DNA of 64,000 nucleotides from Tragulus kanchil (lineage: Eukaryota > Chordata > Mammalia > Artiodactyla > Tragulidae), in contig JAIOJX010000005.1 of NCBI GenBank assembly GCA_022376925.1, positions 155,325,501-155,389,500 on the forward strand, read 5' to 3'. This document shows, piece by piece, positions 46,523 through 58,079 of this stretch. Made by a program: the position numbers and the translations under genes. Positions within the stretch are counted from its first letter, which is position 1, and each line of letters opens with the position of its first letter. The notes beneath the pieces are model-generated. The model was not told the DNA's origin, searched no databases, and saw only the letters and a program-made list of their open reading frames with translations.

Positions 46523-46563
46523 TTGCTTCTAGGCCTTTCGGCTAAGGTCCAGCATAGATGCTG
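46523..46563 (+). ncRNA. possible U2 snRNA-derived fragment (pseudogene)
   Basis: The bases GCTTCTaGGCCTTTcGGCTA and the next ~20 resemble the 5' end of U2 snRNA. About 30 of 39 positions agree by eye. The branch-point recognition segment and the Sm region are not present downstream, so it is at best a short 5' remnant. No proximal sequence element was looked for with success. A chance match is possible. Confidence 0.4.
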
Positions 46564-47049
46564 GGAACTGCCGGGTTCTTGAACAGAAAGGGCAGACAGT
46601 GATGGGGGATGTCCTGCTGGGAGGTGGAGGATGGAGTGGGGGAGGGGCGGTTCAGGCTCCTAAGGAAGGACTGGAATAGGCCACACGCCTGGCAGGAAGA
46701 GAATGAGGGCAGTATCAAGGGGATGGCACTGGGGCTTGAGGAGGGCAGGGATTAAAAACCTCTTGTGCCAGTAGAGCCGGCAGGACTCCGGGCCCAGGGG
46801 AAGCAGCTGGGGGAACAACAACAACAACAAAATAGTCCACAGATAAGACAACTGTAAATGCTCCTTGAAGACAAGGGAGGAGGGAGGAGTCAGTCCAGCA
46901 CCAAGGGCAACTGAAACTCTTCGTGCTGCTGGAGGGCGGTGAGGTCAGGGGAGACACTTAGAAAACCACTGGGCAGGACTGAATACAGCCGTCTGGACTG
47001 TAGCTGTCTCGATGCAGCGTCTGGGACCTGGGAACTTCCTCCTACATGT
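46564..47049. other. single-copy noncoding DNA
   Basis: A short (AAC)n run lies at about 46816-46832. No exon is supported, and the opposing frames lack domains. Confidence 0.5.
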
Positions 47050-47505
47050 ACAGGCGGCAGACATGCACAGATACGCCCCCCAGAGATGTGTTCTGGGGTG
47101 TCCACAGCAGCACAGGATAACTACCACAGCCCCCCCGAACGTGGCCCAAATGCTCCCCGACAGAGGAGAGGAGATGTGACCTAGAGAACACAGCCCCGAA
47201 AAGCAGGAGCGTCTAAAATCACAGAGCGCTCTGTGACAGTCCCATGAACAAAGTCTCCTGAGCATGGGGAAAAAGCCAGGCATAAAAGAATATAGACAGG
47301 ATCCCACTGATGTACGTTACAAACACAGACGATGTACCAGCAGTGATACAAAGCCGGACAACTGCCACCCATGGTGGGGAGAGGTTCCGAGGGGGTGGGG
47401 TCTGTTCCATTTCTTGGTCTGAGTGCTGCTTCTGCATGTATGTTTATTCTGTGCAAATTCATTGAGCTTATAATATGGAACTTTTCTGTATGCCTCTTCT
47501 ATTTC
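47050..47505 (+). mobile_element. L1 LINE 3' end (old)
   Basis: 'gtggcccaaatgctccccga' (from 'acccaaatgtccatc'), 'aaaaagccaggcataaaag', 'atagacaggatcccactgat', 'ggtggggagaggttccg' and 'tgtgcaaattcattgagct' follow the 3' region of old mammalian L1. It is truncated at the 5' side and has no intact frame. Confidence 0.72.
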
Positions 47506-47513
47506 CACACACA

Positions 47514-47636
47514 GCTTTTTTGAGGGGCTGTGCCTCAAGGTTTGCGGGATCTTAGTTCCTTGGCCGTGGGTTAGCCCCAGACCCCGCAGTGAAAGCGCTG
47601 AGCCCTAACCATTGGACCAGCAGGGAATTCTTTCCA
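47514..47636 (-). mobile_element. CHR-type SINE fragment
   Basis: 'gcgggatcttagttccttgg' and 'ccctaaccattggaccagca' are antisense CHR words. It is shortened and diverged. It lies directly after the L1 3' end. Confidence 0.8.
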
Positions 47637-48639
47637 CAAACAAAAAAAATATATTCCCTTTTCCCATCTCCCCCAAAAGGACTGCACTTGGAGCGACTAG
47701 GCAGACAGTGATGAGCGTAACCATGGTTGGGAACACAACAGTGCCCGCTGGGCTGGGGCAGAGGAGACTGGTTTGGGCTAGGTGGGCTTTAGGATGCCTG
47801 AGGGGCAAGGGGAGAGGAACTGGGAACTGGGCCATGAGTCTAGGAGAGGAAGTGAATGTCTGGTGGTCCGGGATGCCTGGAAACAGGGGCGGGTCACCCC
47901 AGTGGAGCACAGACGGTGAGGAGAGAAGCCTGCGGAGAGTGGGGTGTTGGGACTCCCAGGGCTCAGGAGCAGGCAGCTGGGAAGTGATAGTCAGAGGCTC
48001 CGACCCAGGAGCGGGTGGGATTCAGGGAGACTGTGGTCAATAGGGTCACATGTTAGCAGAGAGGTCACACCTGGTCATTTTGACCACCACCACCGCCTCC
48101 TGTTTCCTCCACCCCCACTACCTGCCTCCAAGTCTTTTCTCTCATACTCAGTTCAGTTATATTCCCTTGTCCAGAGCATCCCTCCCCACCCCTACCAACT
48201 TAACCTGGGCCCTTTTGCATTCCTAGAACTGCTTCTGAGCCAGAGCTCCCTATCCCTTGCCTGCACAATCAATTGTTCCAGCCCAAATGTGGAACTTTCC
48301 GTTTGCCTCTGTTCGACATTACCTGTCTGTCTAAGCTGCAGAGGAGAAGGGGGCGGGGGAGGCGTGGACATTGAGTCCAGTGTCTGGGTGGAGCAGACCA
48401 CGGGCATCCCAGAGAGAGGGCTTGTCTGTGCTTCAGTTCCTTCTGTATCACCTGCTCCAGGCCTGCCATTGCCCCCATCATAGCTGGCATGCTGCCTCGT
48501 TTATTTCCCCATGGGGGCCACAGGAACTTCTAACCAGAGGACCTGAGAATCTAAGCTTCTATTTGAGTGTATGTGATCTGAAATTAGGAAGTTCAAAAAT
48601 GTCCCACAGACCACAAGAATGCTTCAAATTTAAATAACA
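47637..48639. other. single-copy noncoding DNA
   Basis: No exon is supported. Open frames of 143 and 179 codons on the plus strand (47612-48043 and 47944-48483) overlap in different frames and have no recognised domain. The minus strand is also open in places. Confidence 0.5.
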
Positions 48640-48835
48640 ACCATGACAGTAATAATAATACTCACCGTGTATTGAACCTTCCTATGTGCCAGCATGCACA
48701 TGCGTAATCTGATTGAATTGTCACATGGACCGTGCAGGGTGCATGCAATGATTATCCCCACTTCATAGCTGGGGAAACGGAGGCACAGAGAGGTACACCA
48801 CCATCTCAGCGTCACTCGGCTAGTGACCGCTCAGA
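48640..48835 (-). repeat. MIR-like SINE, minus strand
   Basis: 'taataatactcaccgtgta', 'ctatgtgccagcatgcac', 'attatccccacttcatagct' and 'ggaggcacagagaggtac' are the antisense MIR order. It is single-copy. Confidence 0.82.
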
Positions 48836-49049
48836 CCCTCCACCGCCTTTCATGAAATATTACTAGTGCTGTGAACACAGGAAGCTGAGAGAGCTTACCT
48901 GTGACTATGCATCGTCTACTCACAGACCGTCCTCAAGCCCTTTATTTTGGGCTCAAAATCCACTGCTTGATGACTTAGCAATAAATTTACTTCCTTTTTG
49001 TATTTCATTAGTTTAAGCAAATATTTCTAATGGATATATGGTTTTTCTT
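48836..49049. other. AT-rich noncoding DNA
   Basis: Nothing recognisable is present. The sequence becomes AT-rich toward the following SINE. Confidence 0.5.
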
Positions 49050-49300
49050 ATTTTCAATTGATTGATTTATGTCATTGCTGTGAGAGGGCTTCCTCTCACT
49101 GAGAGAGGACTTGAGAGGACTTCTCATGGTGGTGGCTTCTCTTGTTGAGGAGCACGGGCTCTAGGCGCACAGGCTTCAGTGATCGTGCCTCACAGGCTTT
49201 GTTGCCCCTTGGCAAGTGGAATCTTCCCTGACCAGGGACTGAACGTGTGTCCCCTTCATTGGCAGGCAGATTCTTAACCCCTGGACCACCAGGAAAGTCC
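49050..49300 (-). mobile_element. CHR-type SINE
   Basis: The antisense order 'gtggcttctcttgttgagga', 'ggctctaggcgcacaggct', 'ccctgaccagggactgaac' and 'cctggaccaccaggaaagt' is clear. An internal repeat of 'gagaggactt' near 49101-49122 looks like local slippage. It lies just upstream of duplication 15 and is not itself duplicated. Confidence 0.9.
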
Positions 49301-49488
49301 TAAGCAAATATTCAGATCAGTTATATTTCCCTTAAGCCCCCGTTGACCACCTGCAGAAAGCAGTGTGTATAGTTAGGTACACAGCTTGGTCAACAAATTT
49401 GGGTAGCCACTAAGTATCATACTTTCTTGATTTTATTTCCACTGCCATAAAACTGACCCTGAGTCCTTATTTCATACCTTCTACTGAT
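49301..49488. other. short noncoding spacer
   Basis: This segment lies between the CHR SINE and duplication 15. I see no gene or repeat in it. Confidence 0.5.
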
Positions 49489-51800
49489 GTGGAATTTCGG
49501 TTTCTATCATGACTGGGACTTTTCATTCCTACTCAGTCCAGAGTTGTGCGAAGCTCCTGGGGTCCTCTGAAGTTCTAGGTGACCTCCCGCCTCTTCTCAG
49601 TGACTTCAGAGCTGCTCTGACTGTCCTGCTCCCTTTTAGAACACCTCAAATAATTTCCTCACCAAATATTTCTGTTTTTATCCCTAAAAAAAGGCAAAAG
49701 GGGGCACGACCACAAGCATCCTTTTTTTTTTTTTTTAAATTTTCGCCTCTTTTATTGGTTTTTTATTTATTAATTTTCATCCATCTTTATTCTTTGGCCT
49801 GTGTGGGCCTCCCATCGCAGTGGCCTCTCTCGTTGAAGAGCGCCGACTCCGGGCACACGCGCTCCAGAGCACTGGCTCGTAATTGGACACACTGGTCCAG
49901 CCACTCAGCGACACGTGGGATCTTCCTGGGCCCTGGCACCCCTTGCACTGCAAGGCAGACCCTTTACCTACTGGACCACCAGGGATGCCCCACAAGCATC
50001 TTTTGTTTTCCATCCTAAGAACATTCCTGAAGACCAGGAAGGAAATAAGAAAGAAATAGAGGAGAGTCAAGACAAAGGAGAACATGTACATCCCTATTTG
50101 CTAGAGGAGTGGAGGCTGCCCGTGAATGTCTTCCCCAGACATGCGCATGGTGTCCTGCGGTGGGAGACTAGGGGAGGCGCTGGGACTAGTTGCAGTGACC
50201 GTTCTAGGAGGCTTCCTAGAGAATCTGAGGGGACCTGGGGTGAAGAGCAGACAGCCCAGGAGACTGCCTCTTGGAAGGAAGGTGTATTAGCCTAACCCAG
50301 GGCCCCCAGGCTCTGAAATGAGCCATGCCTCCTGGCTTTGGTGGGGTTGGAGCCCCCAGTGAGCAGCAGTAGGACAGACAGGAAGCATGTATTGCCCCAA
50401 AGAGGGAGCCCTAGAGAGAAGTATGGCAGACAGAAGAAGGGCCTCCCACCACCAGAGGGCTGTGAGGCTCTAGGGTCAGCTAGGCCAGCTTCCTCCTCCT
50501 GCTGAGGAATAGATCTGTCTTTTGGAGCTGGGAAAGCTGTGCCTCCCATTGGGTTCCTCTTGGGAAAGCTGGGGCCTCCCAATTGGGTCTTCCTAGTGAA
50601 GCTGTGCAGCCCCACCTCGGCAAGCTGCGTGGAATTTCGGTTTCTATCATGACTCCCCTACTCAGTCCAGAGTTGTGCGAAGCTCCTGGGGTCCTCTGAA
50701 GTTCTAGGTGACCTCCCGCCTCTTCTCAGTGACTTCAGAGCTGCTCTGACTGTCCTGCTCCCTTTTAGAACACCTCAAATAATTTCCTCACCAAATATTT
50801 CTGTTTTTATCCCTAAAAAAAGGCAAAAGGGGGCACGACCACAAGCATCCTTTTTTTTTTTTTTTAAATTTTCGCCTCTTTTATTGGTTTTTTATTTATT
50901 AATTTTCATCCATCTTTATTCTTTGGCCTGTGTGGGCCTCCCATCGCAGTGGCCTCTCTCGTTGAAGAGCGCCGACTCCGGGCACACGCGCTCCAGAGCA
51001 CTGGCTCGTAATTGGACACACTGGTCCAGCCACTCAGCGACACGTGGGATCTTCCTGGGCCCTGGCACCCCTTGCACTGCAAGGCAGACCCTTTACCTAC
51101 TGGACCACCAGGGATGCCCCACAAGCATCTTTTGTTTTCCATCCTAAGAACATTCCTGAAGACCAGGAAGGAAATAAGAAAGAAATAGAGGAGAGTCAAG
51201 ACAAAGGAGAACATGTACATCCCTATTTGCTAGAGGAGTGGAGGCTGCCCGTGAATGTCTTCCCCAGACATGCGCATGGTGTCCTGCGGTGGGAGACTAG
51301 GGGAGGCGCTGGGACTAGTTGCAGTGACCGTTCTAGGAGGCTTCCTAGAGAATCTGAGGGGACCTGGGGTGAAGAGCAGACAGCCCAGGAGACTGCCTCT
51401 TGGAAGGAAGGTGTATTAGCCTAACCCAGGGCCCCCAGGCTCTGAAATGAGCCATGCCTCCTGGCTTTGGTGGGGTTGGAGCCCCCAGTGAGCAGCAGTA
51501 GGACAGACAGGAAGCATGTATTGCCCCAAAGAGGGAGCCCTAGAGAGAAGTATGGCAGACAGAAGAAGGGCCTCCCACCACCAGAGGGCTGTGAGGCTCT
51601 AGGGTCAGCTAGGCCAGCTTCCTCCTCCTGCTGAGGAATAGATCTGTCTTTTGGAGCTGGGAAAGCTGTGCCCTCCCATTGGGTTCCTCTGTTGGAATCA
51701 CAGGCCCACAAGAGTAGCTGGAGTGCCAGTGCATCCAGAAATTCCTGCTTTCCACACGGTCTTCCTAGTGAAGCTGTGCAGCCCCACCTCGGCAAGCTGC
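49489..51800. repeat. tandem duplication 15 (1140 + 1172 bp)
   Basis: Copy A is 49489-50628 and copy B is 50629-51800. They abut directly. The offset moves from 1140 to 1129 after an 11-base loss in B near 50653, and to 1172 at the right end because A lacks about 43 bases. In A, the corresponding place (50530-50588) holds two imperfect copies of a 'gggaaagctg...cctccca..ttgggt' unit. That local garbling suggests a poor consensus near a contig end. Confidence 0.9.
49721..49989 (-). mobile_element. CHR-type SINE with target-site duplication
   Basis: A poly-T (tail in antisense) begins at 49722. The body contains 'ggcctctctcgttgaagagc', 'gcacacgcgctccagagc' and 'actggaccaccagggatgc'. The 11-base direct repeat CCACAAGCATC flanks it at 49710-49720 and 49990-50000, which marks retrotransposition. 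The element and both flanks reappear at 50850-51118 in duplication 15 copy B. Confidence 0.95.
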
Positions 51801-53669
51801 CAGGGGGAAGATGGGTTTGAGAACTGGCAACAAAAAAATTACCTGTTGCCTATAGTATACTTAAAAACAAACAAACAAACAAAAACTAAGATACATTGTA
51901 AGGGCTAGTTGAGCTCCGGCACCAGAGAAAAATGGATTTGAATTCCATTTCTGGCCCAAATCAGCTGTGTGACCTTAGGTAAGTTTCTCAACCTCTCTGA
52001 GACTCCATATTCTCTATTATTAGGAATAACCACAGTCACTTCATAGGACTGTATGATTTTTTGTGTTTAAATTACTTGAAGTTAGTGACTGCATATTGTA
52101 GTTCTTAGAAGTTACAATTGTTATTCTGCCTGATGGCAGGAGGTCCCTCCCTCTGCTTTCCATGGCCCAAACCACAAATTGAACTTGGCCCCAAATCTGG
52201 GATCTAAACAGAGTTTCAAATGCCTTAGCATGTTTTTGTTTTAATGAACTTAAAAACAGCCTCATTATGCAATCATGGATGGATAGAATAATTTATACTA
52301 GATCATTTTCAAACTCTTCTCAAGTTCAGTATGGTACCTTTCTCCTTAAGAATCTCAGTGTATCTCTGTCCAGGCATATATTCATTCTTTCTAAATGATC
52401 TGGAGTCCAGTTTCCTCATCTTCTTTCTGACTGGCATATCCTCTGTAGTGGCTCATAACTGGAGTCTCCGGGTGCTGGGAGAAGTCCAGGCTTTGTGGTT
52501 AGACAGACCTGCTGTCCAGTTCTGCCTCTGCCACTTGCTAGCTGTGTAGCTTTAGACGAGAGTCGGCTTTGGTGGGGTTGGGGGGGCCCCAGGGGGGGAC
52601 CCAGCAGTAGGACAGACAGGAAGCATGTATTGCCCCAAAGAGGGAGCCCTAGAGAGAAGTATGGCAGACAGAAGAAGGGCCTCCCACCACCAGAGGGCTG
52701 TGAGGCTCTAGGGTCAGCTAGGCCAGCTTCCTCCTCCTGCTGAGGAATAGATCTGTCTTTTGGAGCTGGGAAAGCTGTGCCCTCCCATTGGGTTCCTCTG
52801 TTGGAATCACAGGCCCACAAGAGTAGCTGGAGTGCCAGTGCATCCAGAAATTCCTGCTTTCCACACGGTCTTCCTAGTGAAGCTGTGCAGCCCCACCTCG
52901 GCAAGCTGCCAGGGGGAAGATGGGTTTGAGAACTGGCAACAAAAAAATTACCTGTTGCCTATAGTATACTTAAAAACAAACAAACAAACAAAAACTAAGA
53001 TACATTGTAAGGGCTAGTTGAGCTCCGGCACCAGAGAAAAATGGATTTGAATTCCATTTCTGGCCCAAATCAGCTGTGTGACCTTAGGTAAGTTTCTCAA
53101 CCTCTCTGAGACTCCATATTCTCTATTATTAGGAATAACCACAGTCACTTCATAGGACTGTATGATTTTTTGTGTTTAAATTACTTGAAGTTAGTGACTG
53201 CATATTGTAGTTCTTAGAAGTTACAATTGTTATTCTGCCTGATGGCAGGAGGTCCCTCCCTCTCCTTTCCATGGCCCAAACCACAAATTGAACTTGGCCC
53301 CAAATCTGGGATCTAAACAGAGTTTCAAATGCCTTAGCATGTTTTTGTTTTAATGAACTTAAAAACAGCCTCATTATGCAATCATGGATGGATAGAATAA
53401 TTTATACTAGATCATTTTCAAACTCTTCTCAAGTTCAGTATGGTACCTTTCTCCTTAAGAATCTCAGTGTATCTCTGTCCAGGCATATATTCATTCTTTC
53501 TAAATGATCTGGAGTCCAGTTTCCTCATCTTCTTTCTGACTGGCATATCCTCTGTAGTGGCTCATAACTGGAGTCTCCGGGTGCTGGGAGAAGTCCAGGC
53601 TTTGTGGTTAGACAGACCTGCTGTCCAGTTCTGCCTCTGCCACTTGCTAGCTGTGTAGCTTTAGATGAG
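51463..53669. repeat. tandem duplication 16 (2 x ~1100 bp)
   Basis: Copy A is 51463-52560 and copy B is 52565-53669. The offset is 1102, then 1109. The start of B (52580-52602) is a garbled G/C-homopolymer version of 51478-51493. The end of A (52556-52564) diverges from B in the same manner. About 300 bases at the left also occur at 50334-50628, and ~200 at the right also at 54417-54613. The content is noncoding. Confidence 0.9.
51905..52060 (+). repeat. MIR-like SINE
   Basis: 'cagctgtgtgaccttaggt', 'caacctctctgagactcca' and 'tcataggactgtatgat' follow the MIR order. It is duplicated at about 53014-53169. A small (AAAC)n run lies upstream at about 51864-51886. Confidence 0.75.
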
Positions 53670-53760
53670 TCTCTTCATCTCTCTGAGCCTCGCTAGCTCC
53701 TTGTGTATAATAAATAGAATGTTACCTCATATATGTGGGGGCCCATTGAATAAAATCAAA
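53585..53760 (+). repeat. MIR-like SINE
   Basis: 'ttctgcctctgccacttgc', 'tagctgtgtagctttagatg' and 'catctctctgagcctcgct' are in MIR order. Copies are at about 54529-54704, and a truncated one at about 52476-52560. Confidence 0.75.
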
Positions 53761-54367
53761 TCTGCAACCTCTGGTTTAGAATAAACTTCAGTGGATGTTC
53801 CTCTCCTTCTTGTCCCTTTGCATTCTTTCATCTTCATACCTTGGGCTGTTCTGGTACATTGCACTGTTGGAAAAGAGACCGGAAGACGAAACTTAATCCA
53901 ACTGCAGCTTTTCCTTTAGAAAGCTCCCGGAGCACTGTTCTCTTCAGTGTAGAGAAGGTCACTCTCCATTTCACTTCTAAGGGCTTGTGAAATATCCATC
54001 TTCCAGAGGAATTTCTAGAAGCATGGCACATGAGCCATAACTAGTCCCACATGCAGGACCACTTCTCTCAGCCTCTATGGGTGGAACATCCATGAATGAA
54101 CTTTGCTTGCAAATCTAGTTTCTGCCCTCAGTGGCACCTTTCAATTCAAAACATTTGTCTTTTCTTGATGAAAATATAATGGGCTTTATCAAAACCCTGC
54201 CCGCCCTCCCATCCTACAGCCCCTCCTCTCTAGGAACACACCACTTAAGGCTGACGTTAAGGAGGAAGGGATCTGGTAGATCTTCAGACTGCTCAGGCTG
54301 GATTCTTACCTTTGGCTGCCCCCGCCACAGGGGTTTGCGGGCCATCAGAGATGATTCCTGTGGGAGG

Positions 54368-54424
54368 TATGTATTCATTCGTGACCGACTCTTTGTGACT
54401 GTAGCCTGCCAGGCTCCTCTGTCC
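54368..54424 (-). mobile_element. Bov SINE fragment, cut by junction
   Basis: Only the tail part of a minus-strand Bov-A SINE is present: 'attcgtgaccgactctttg' and 'gactgtagcctgccaggct'. It is cut at 54424 where the next tile starts. The intact element is at 55310-55509. Confidence 0.9.
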
Positions 54425-55078
54425 AGGCATATATTCATTCTTTCTAAATGATCTGGAGTCCAGTTTCCTCATCTTCTTTCTGACTGGCATATCCTCTGTA
54501 GTGGCTCATAACTGGAGTCTCCGGGTGCTGGGAGAAGTCCAGGCTTTGTGGTTAGACAGACCTGCTGTCCAGTTCTGCCTCTGCCACTTGCTAGCTGTGT
54601 AGCTTTAGATGAGTCTCTTCATCTCTCTGAGCCTCGCTAGCTCCTTGTGTATAATAAATAGAATGTTACCTCATATATGTGGGGGCCCATTGAATAAAAT
54701 CAAATCTGCAACCTCTGGTTTAGAATAAACTTCAGTGGATGTTCCTCTCCTTCTTGTCCCTTTGCATTCTTTCATCTTCATACCTTGGGCTGTTCTGGTA
54801 CATTGCACTGTTGGAAAAGAGACCGGAAGACGAAACTTAATCCAACTGCAGCTTTTCCTTTAGAAAGCTCCCGGAGCACTGTTCTCTTCAGTGTAGAGAA
54901 GGTCACTCCCATTTCACTTCTAAGGGCTTGTGAAATATCCATCTTCCAGAGGAATTTCTAGAAGCATGGCACATGAGCCATAACTAGTCCCACATGCAGG
55001 ACCACTTCTCTCAGCCTCTATGGGTGGAACATCCATGAATGAACTTTGCTTGCAAATCTAGTTTCTGCCCTCAGTGGC

Positions 55079-57403
55079 ACCTTTCAATTCAAAACATTTG
55101 TCTTTTCTTGATGAAAATATAATGGGCTTTATCAAAACCCTGCCCGCCTCCCATCCTACAGCCCCTCCTCTCTAGGAACACACCACTTAAGGCTGACGTT
55201 AAGGAGGAAGGGATCTGGTAGATCTTCAGACTGCTCAGGCTGGATTCTTACCTTTGGCTGCTCCCGCAAGAGGGATTTGCGGGCCATCAGAGATGATTCC
55301 TGTGGGAGGTATGTATTCATTCGTGACCGACTCTTTGTGACTGTAGCCTGCCAGGCTCCTCTGTCCATGGAATTTTCCAGTCAAGAATACTGGAGTGGGT
55401 TGCCATTTCCTTCTCCAGGGGATCTTTCTAATCCAGAGATGGAACCCTCATCTCTTATGTCTCTTTCCTTGGCAGGTGGATTCTTTACCACTGCGCTGCC
55501 TGGGAGGCCCTCCTATGGGGGAGGAGCCCTGAATCTTTAAACAGTCAGATATGAGTCAGTGAGGGTGATGGACAGGGAAAGTCCTTCTCACCTCTTTTCA
55601 GGTCATCCTGTTTAGGCCTTAACCGACCCTGCCTAAGGATGGACCTGGCACTGGAGAGACCTGGCTTTGAGCCTGGCTGTATCCTCACCTGTGCATATGA
55701 TGCTGTGAGCTCTATTTCACACCTGATTTTCAATCAGCCAGGTTCCCAGTGTGGAATAAACATCCATGGATGTTCATCACTTTCTTGTCCCTCTCTATCA
55801 AATTTTATAGACTTCATCTCTCAAGCGTGGGCCGAGAGTGGGTCCTAGGTTTGCGGTTAAAGGGGAGGTGAATGTGCAGGCAAATGAGGGGCAGGAGGAG
55901 GGTGAGTGGGGGGTCTTCTGGCACCTCCAGTGGCTCCACGTATTTGTCTTCTGAGTGCTGGGTGCCCTGGGAGATACTGCTGGGAGGAGAAGAACTGGCC
56001 TTGCCCTCATATGACAGGTGAGGCTGGACGTGGAAGCACATTAAATGGAGAGAGGCCTTCTAGCCAACCTGAAGAACTGAAGCACTAAAGACGGGCAGTT
56101 GTGCGATCCAGGCATGATGCTTTCCTGGTGAGACAGGCTGGAGAAAGATATCATTTTCTGGCCTTGCTAAGCTTTGTATTGTGGCCCCTTTGAGGAAAAC
56201 CATCAAGGAGTTTAATTTGGCTTCTATGACTTGGAAGGACCTTTCAATTCAAAACATTTGTCTTTTCTTGATGAAAATATAATGGGCTTTATCAAAACCC
56301 TGCCCGCCTCCCATCCTACAGCCCTCCTCTCTAGGAACACACCACTTAAGGCTGACGTTAAGGAGGAAGGGATCTGGTAGATCTTCAGACTGCTCAGGCT
56401 GGATTCTTACCTTTGGCTGCTCCCGCAAGAGGGATTTGCGGGCCATCAGAGATGATTCCTGTGGGAGGTATGTATTCATTCGTGACCGACTCTTTGTGAC
56501 TGTAGCCTGCCAGGCTCCTCTGTCCATGGAATTTTCCAGTCAAGAATACTGGAGTGGGTTGCCATTTCCTTCTCCAGGGGATCTTTCTAATCCAGAGATG
56601 GAACCCTCATCTCTTATGTCTCTTTCCTTGGCAGGTGGATTCTTTACCACTGCGCTGCCTGGGAGGCCCTCCTATGGGGGAGGAGCCCTGAATCTTTAAA
56701 CAGTCAGATATGAGTCAGTGAGGGTGATGGACAGGGAAAGTCCTTCTCACCTCTTTTCAGGTCATCCTGTTTAGGCCTTAACCGACCCTGCCTAAGGATG
56801 GACCTGGCACTGGAGAGACCTGGCTTTGAGCCTGGCTGTATCCTCACCTGTGCATATGATGCTGTGAGCTCTATTTCACACCTGATTTTCAATCAGCCAG
56901 GTTCCCAGTGTGGAATAAACATCCATGGATGTTCATCACTTTCTTGTCCCTCTCTATCAAATTTTATAGACTTCATCTCTCAAGCGTGGGCCGAGAGTGG
57001 GTCCTAGGTTTGCGGTTAAAGGGGAGGTGAATGTGCAGGCAAATGAGGGGCAGGAGGAGGGTGAGTGGGGGGTCTTCTGGCACCTCCAGTGGCTCCACGT
57101 ATTTGTCTTCTGAGTGCTGGGTGCCCTGGGAGATACTGCTGGGAGGAGAAGAACTGGCCTTGCCCTCATATGACAGGTGAGGCTGGACGTGGAAGCACAT
57201 TAAATGGAGAGAGGCCTTCTAGCCAACCTGAAGAACTGAAGCACTAAAGACGGGCAGTTGTGCGATCCAGGCATGATGCTTTCCTGGTGAGACAGGCTGG
57301 AGAAAGATATCATTTTCTGGCCTTGCTAAGCTTTGTATTGTGGCCCCTTTGAGGAAAACCATCAAGGAGTTTAATTTGGCTTCTATGACTTGGAAGGACC
57401 TTT
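55079..57403. repeat. tandem duplication 18 (2 x ~1165 bp)
   Basis: Copy A is 55079-56244 and copy B is 56239-57403, overlapping by ACCTTT. The offset is 1160, then 1159 after one C is lost from a C run near 56322. The left ~290 bases also occur at 54137-54424. The content includes an intact Bov SINE and otherwise single-copy noncoding sequence. Confidence 0.92.
55310..55509 (-). mobile_element. Bov-A/Bov-tA-type SINE, minus strand
   Basis: 'gactgtagcctgccaggct', 'cagtcaagaatactggagtg', 'ccatttccttctccagggg' and 'ggcaggtggattctttacc' identify it. It is duplicated at about 56469-56668 without noticed change. Confidence 0.93.
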
Positions 57404-58019
57404 TCGGCTCACTGAGAAAAGGCCATAATGTTGTTTTGAGACTGGCTCTTGATGGCGCTGCCTGGAATCAATCCTGCCAGTTTGCCCCTGTCTAGTAGGT
57501 GACCTTGCCGAGGAAGCATCATTTTCATCATCCAAACTGAGGACACCAGCAGCACCCCCCGCTGCAGAGGATGCCCCGCAGGCCGTGCCCAGAGCTGTGC
57601 ACAGCACACAGAGGATGGAGACACGGCTGCTGTTAAACCAGGAGCATCTTGGGCACCAGGACCTTGGAGCCCTTCCTTTTTCCCAGAATAGGTTCATGCC
57701 TGCATGCTCAGTGTCGGCTCTGGCAAAAGATAGTGACTTTCAGCTGGTCCTCAGAGAAGGTAGATTCCAATTCATAGAGATGGACTGGACGGGAAGAGAT
57801 GTGTGGATGGGGAGATCGTGTAAGCTGTGATCTTGGGGGCAGAGTTCCAGGGCCGGAGAAAGGCAAGATTGTGCAGGAGGTAACAGCCAAGGCCCCTGGG
57901 CGGAGGCCTGGCAGTGTTGGAAGGCCAGAGGAGCAGGTGGGCTTCCTGGAGGAGGAGAGGGGGTGAACTGTCTGAAGGGAAAAGTGAGAGGAAGGGGTGG
58001 CAAAAGGAAGAAAGGGCCA
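57404..58019. other. single-copy noncoding DNA
   Basis: No exon is supported. The minus strand is open for up to 173 codons across 57708-58229, but the frame runs from GA-rich DNA into the next duplication and shows no domain. Confidence 0.5.
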
Positions 58020-58079
58020 AGGGGCAGAGGGTGGGCAGGAGCTGGTGGTGTAAACCTCAATTCCCTCTGCTCGTAAAGT

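Larger units (their letters stand above)
53473..55366. repeat. tandem duplication 17 (2 x ~951 bp)
   Basis: Copy A is 53473-54424 and copy B is 54417-55366, overlapping by CTCTGTCC(A). This is the shortest of the series, at an offset of 944, then 942. Differences are single-base losses in CT and C runs near 54907 and 55147. A cluster of changes also lies near 54317-54333 against 55260-55275. Copy A ends inside a Bov SINE whose remainder is only in copy B. Confidence 0.92.
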
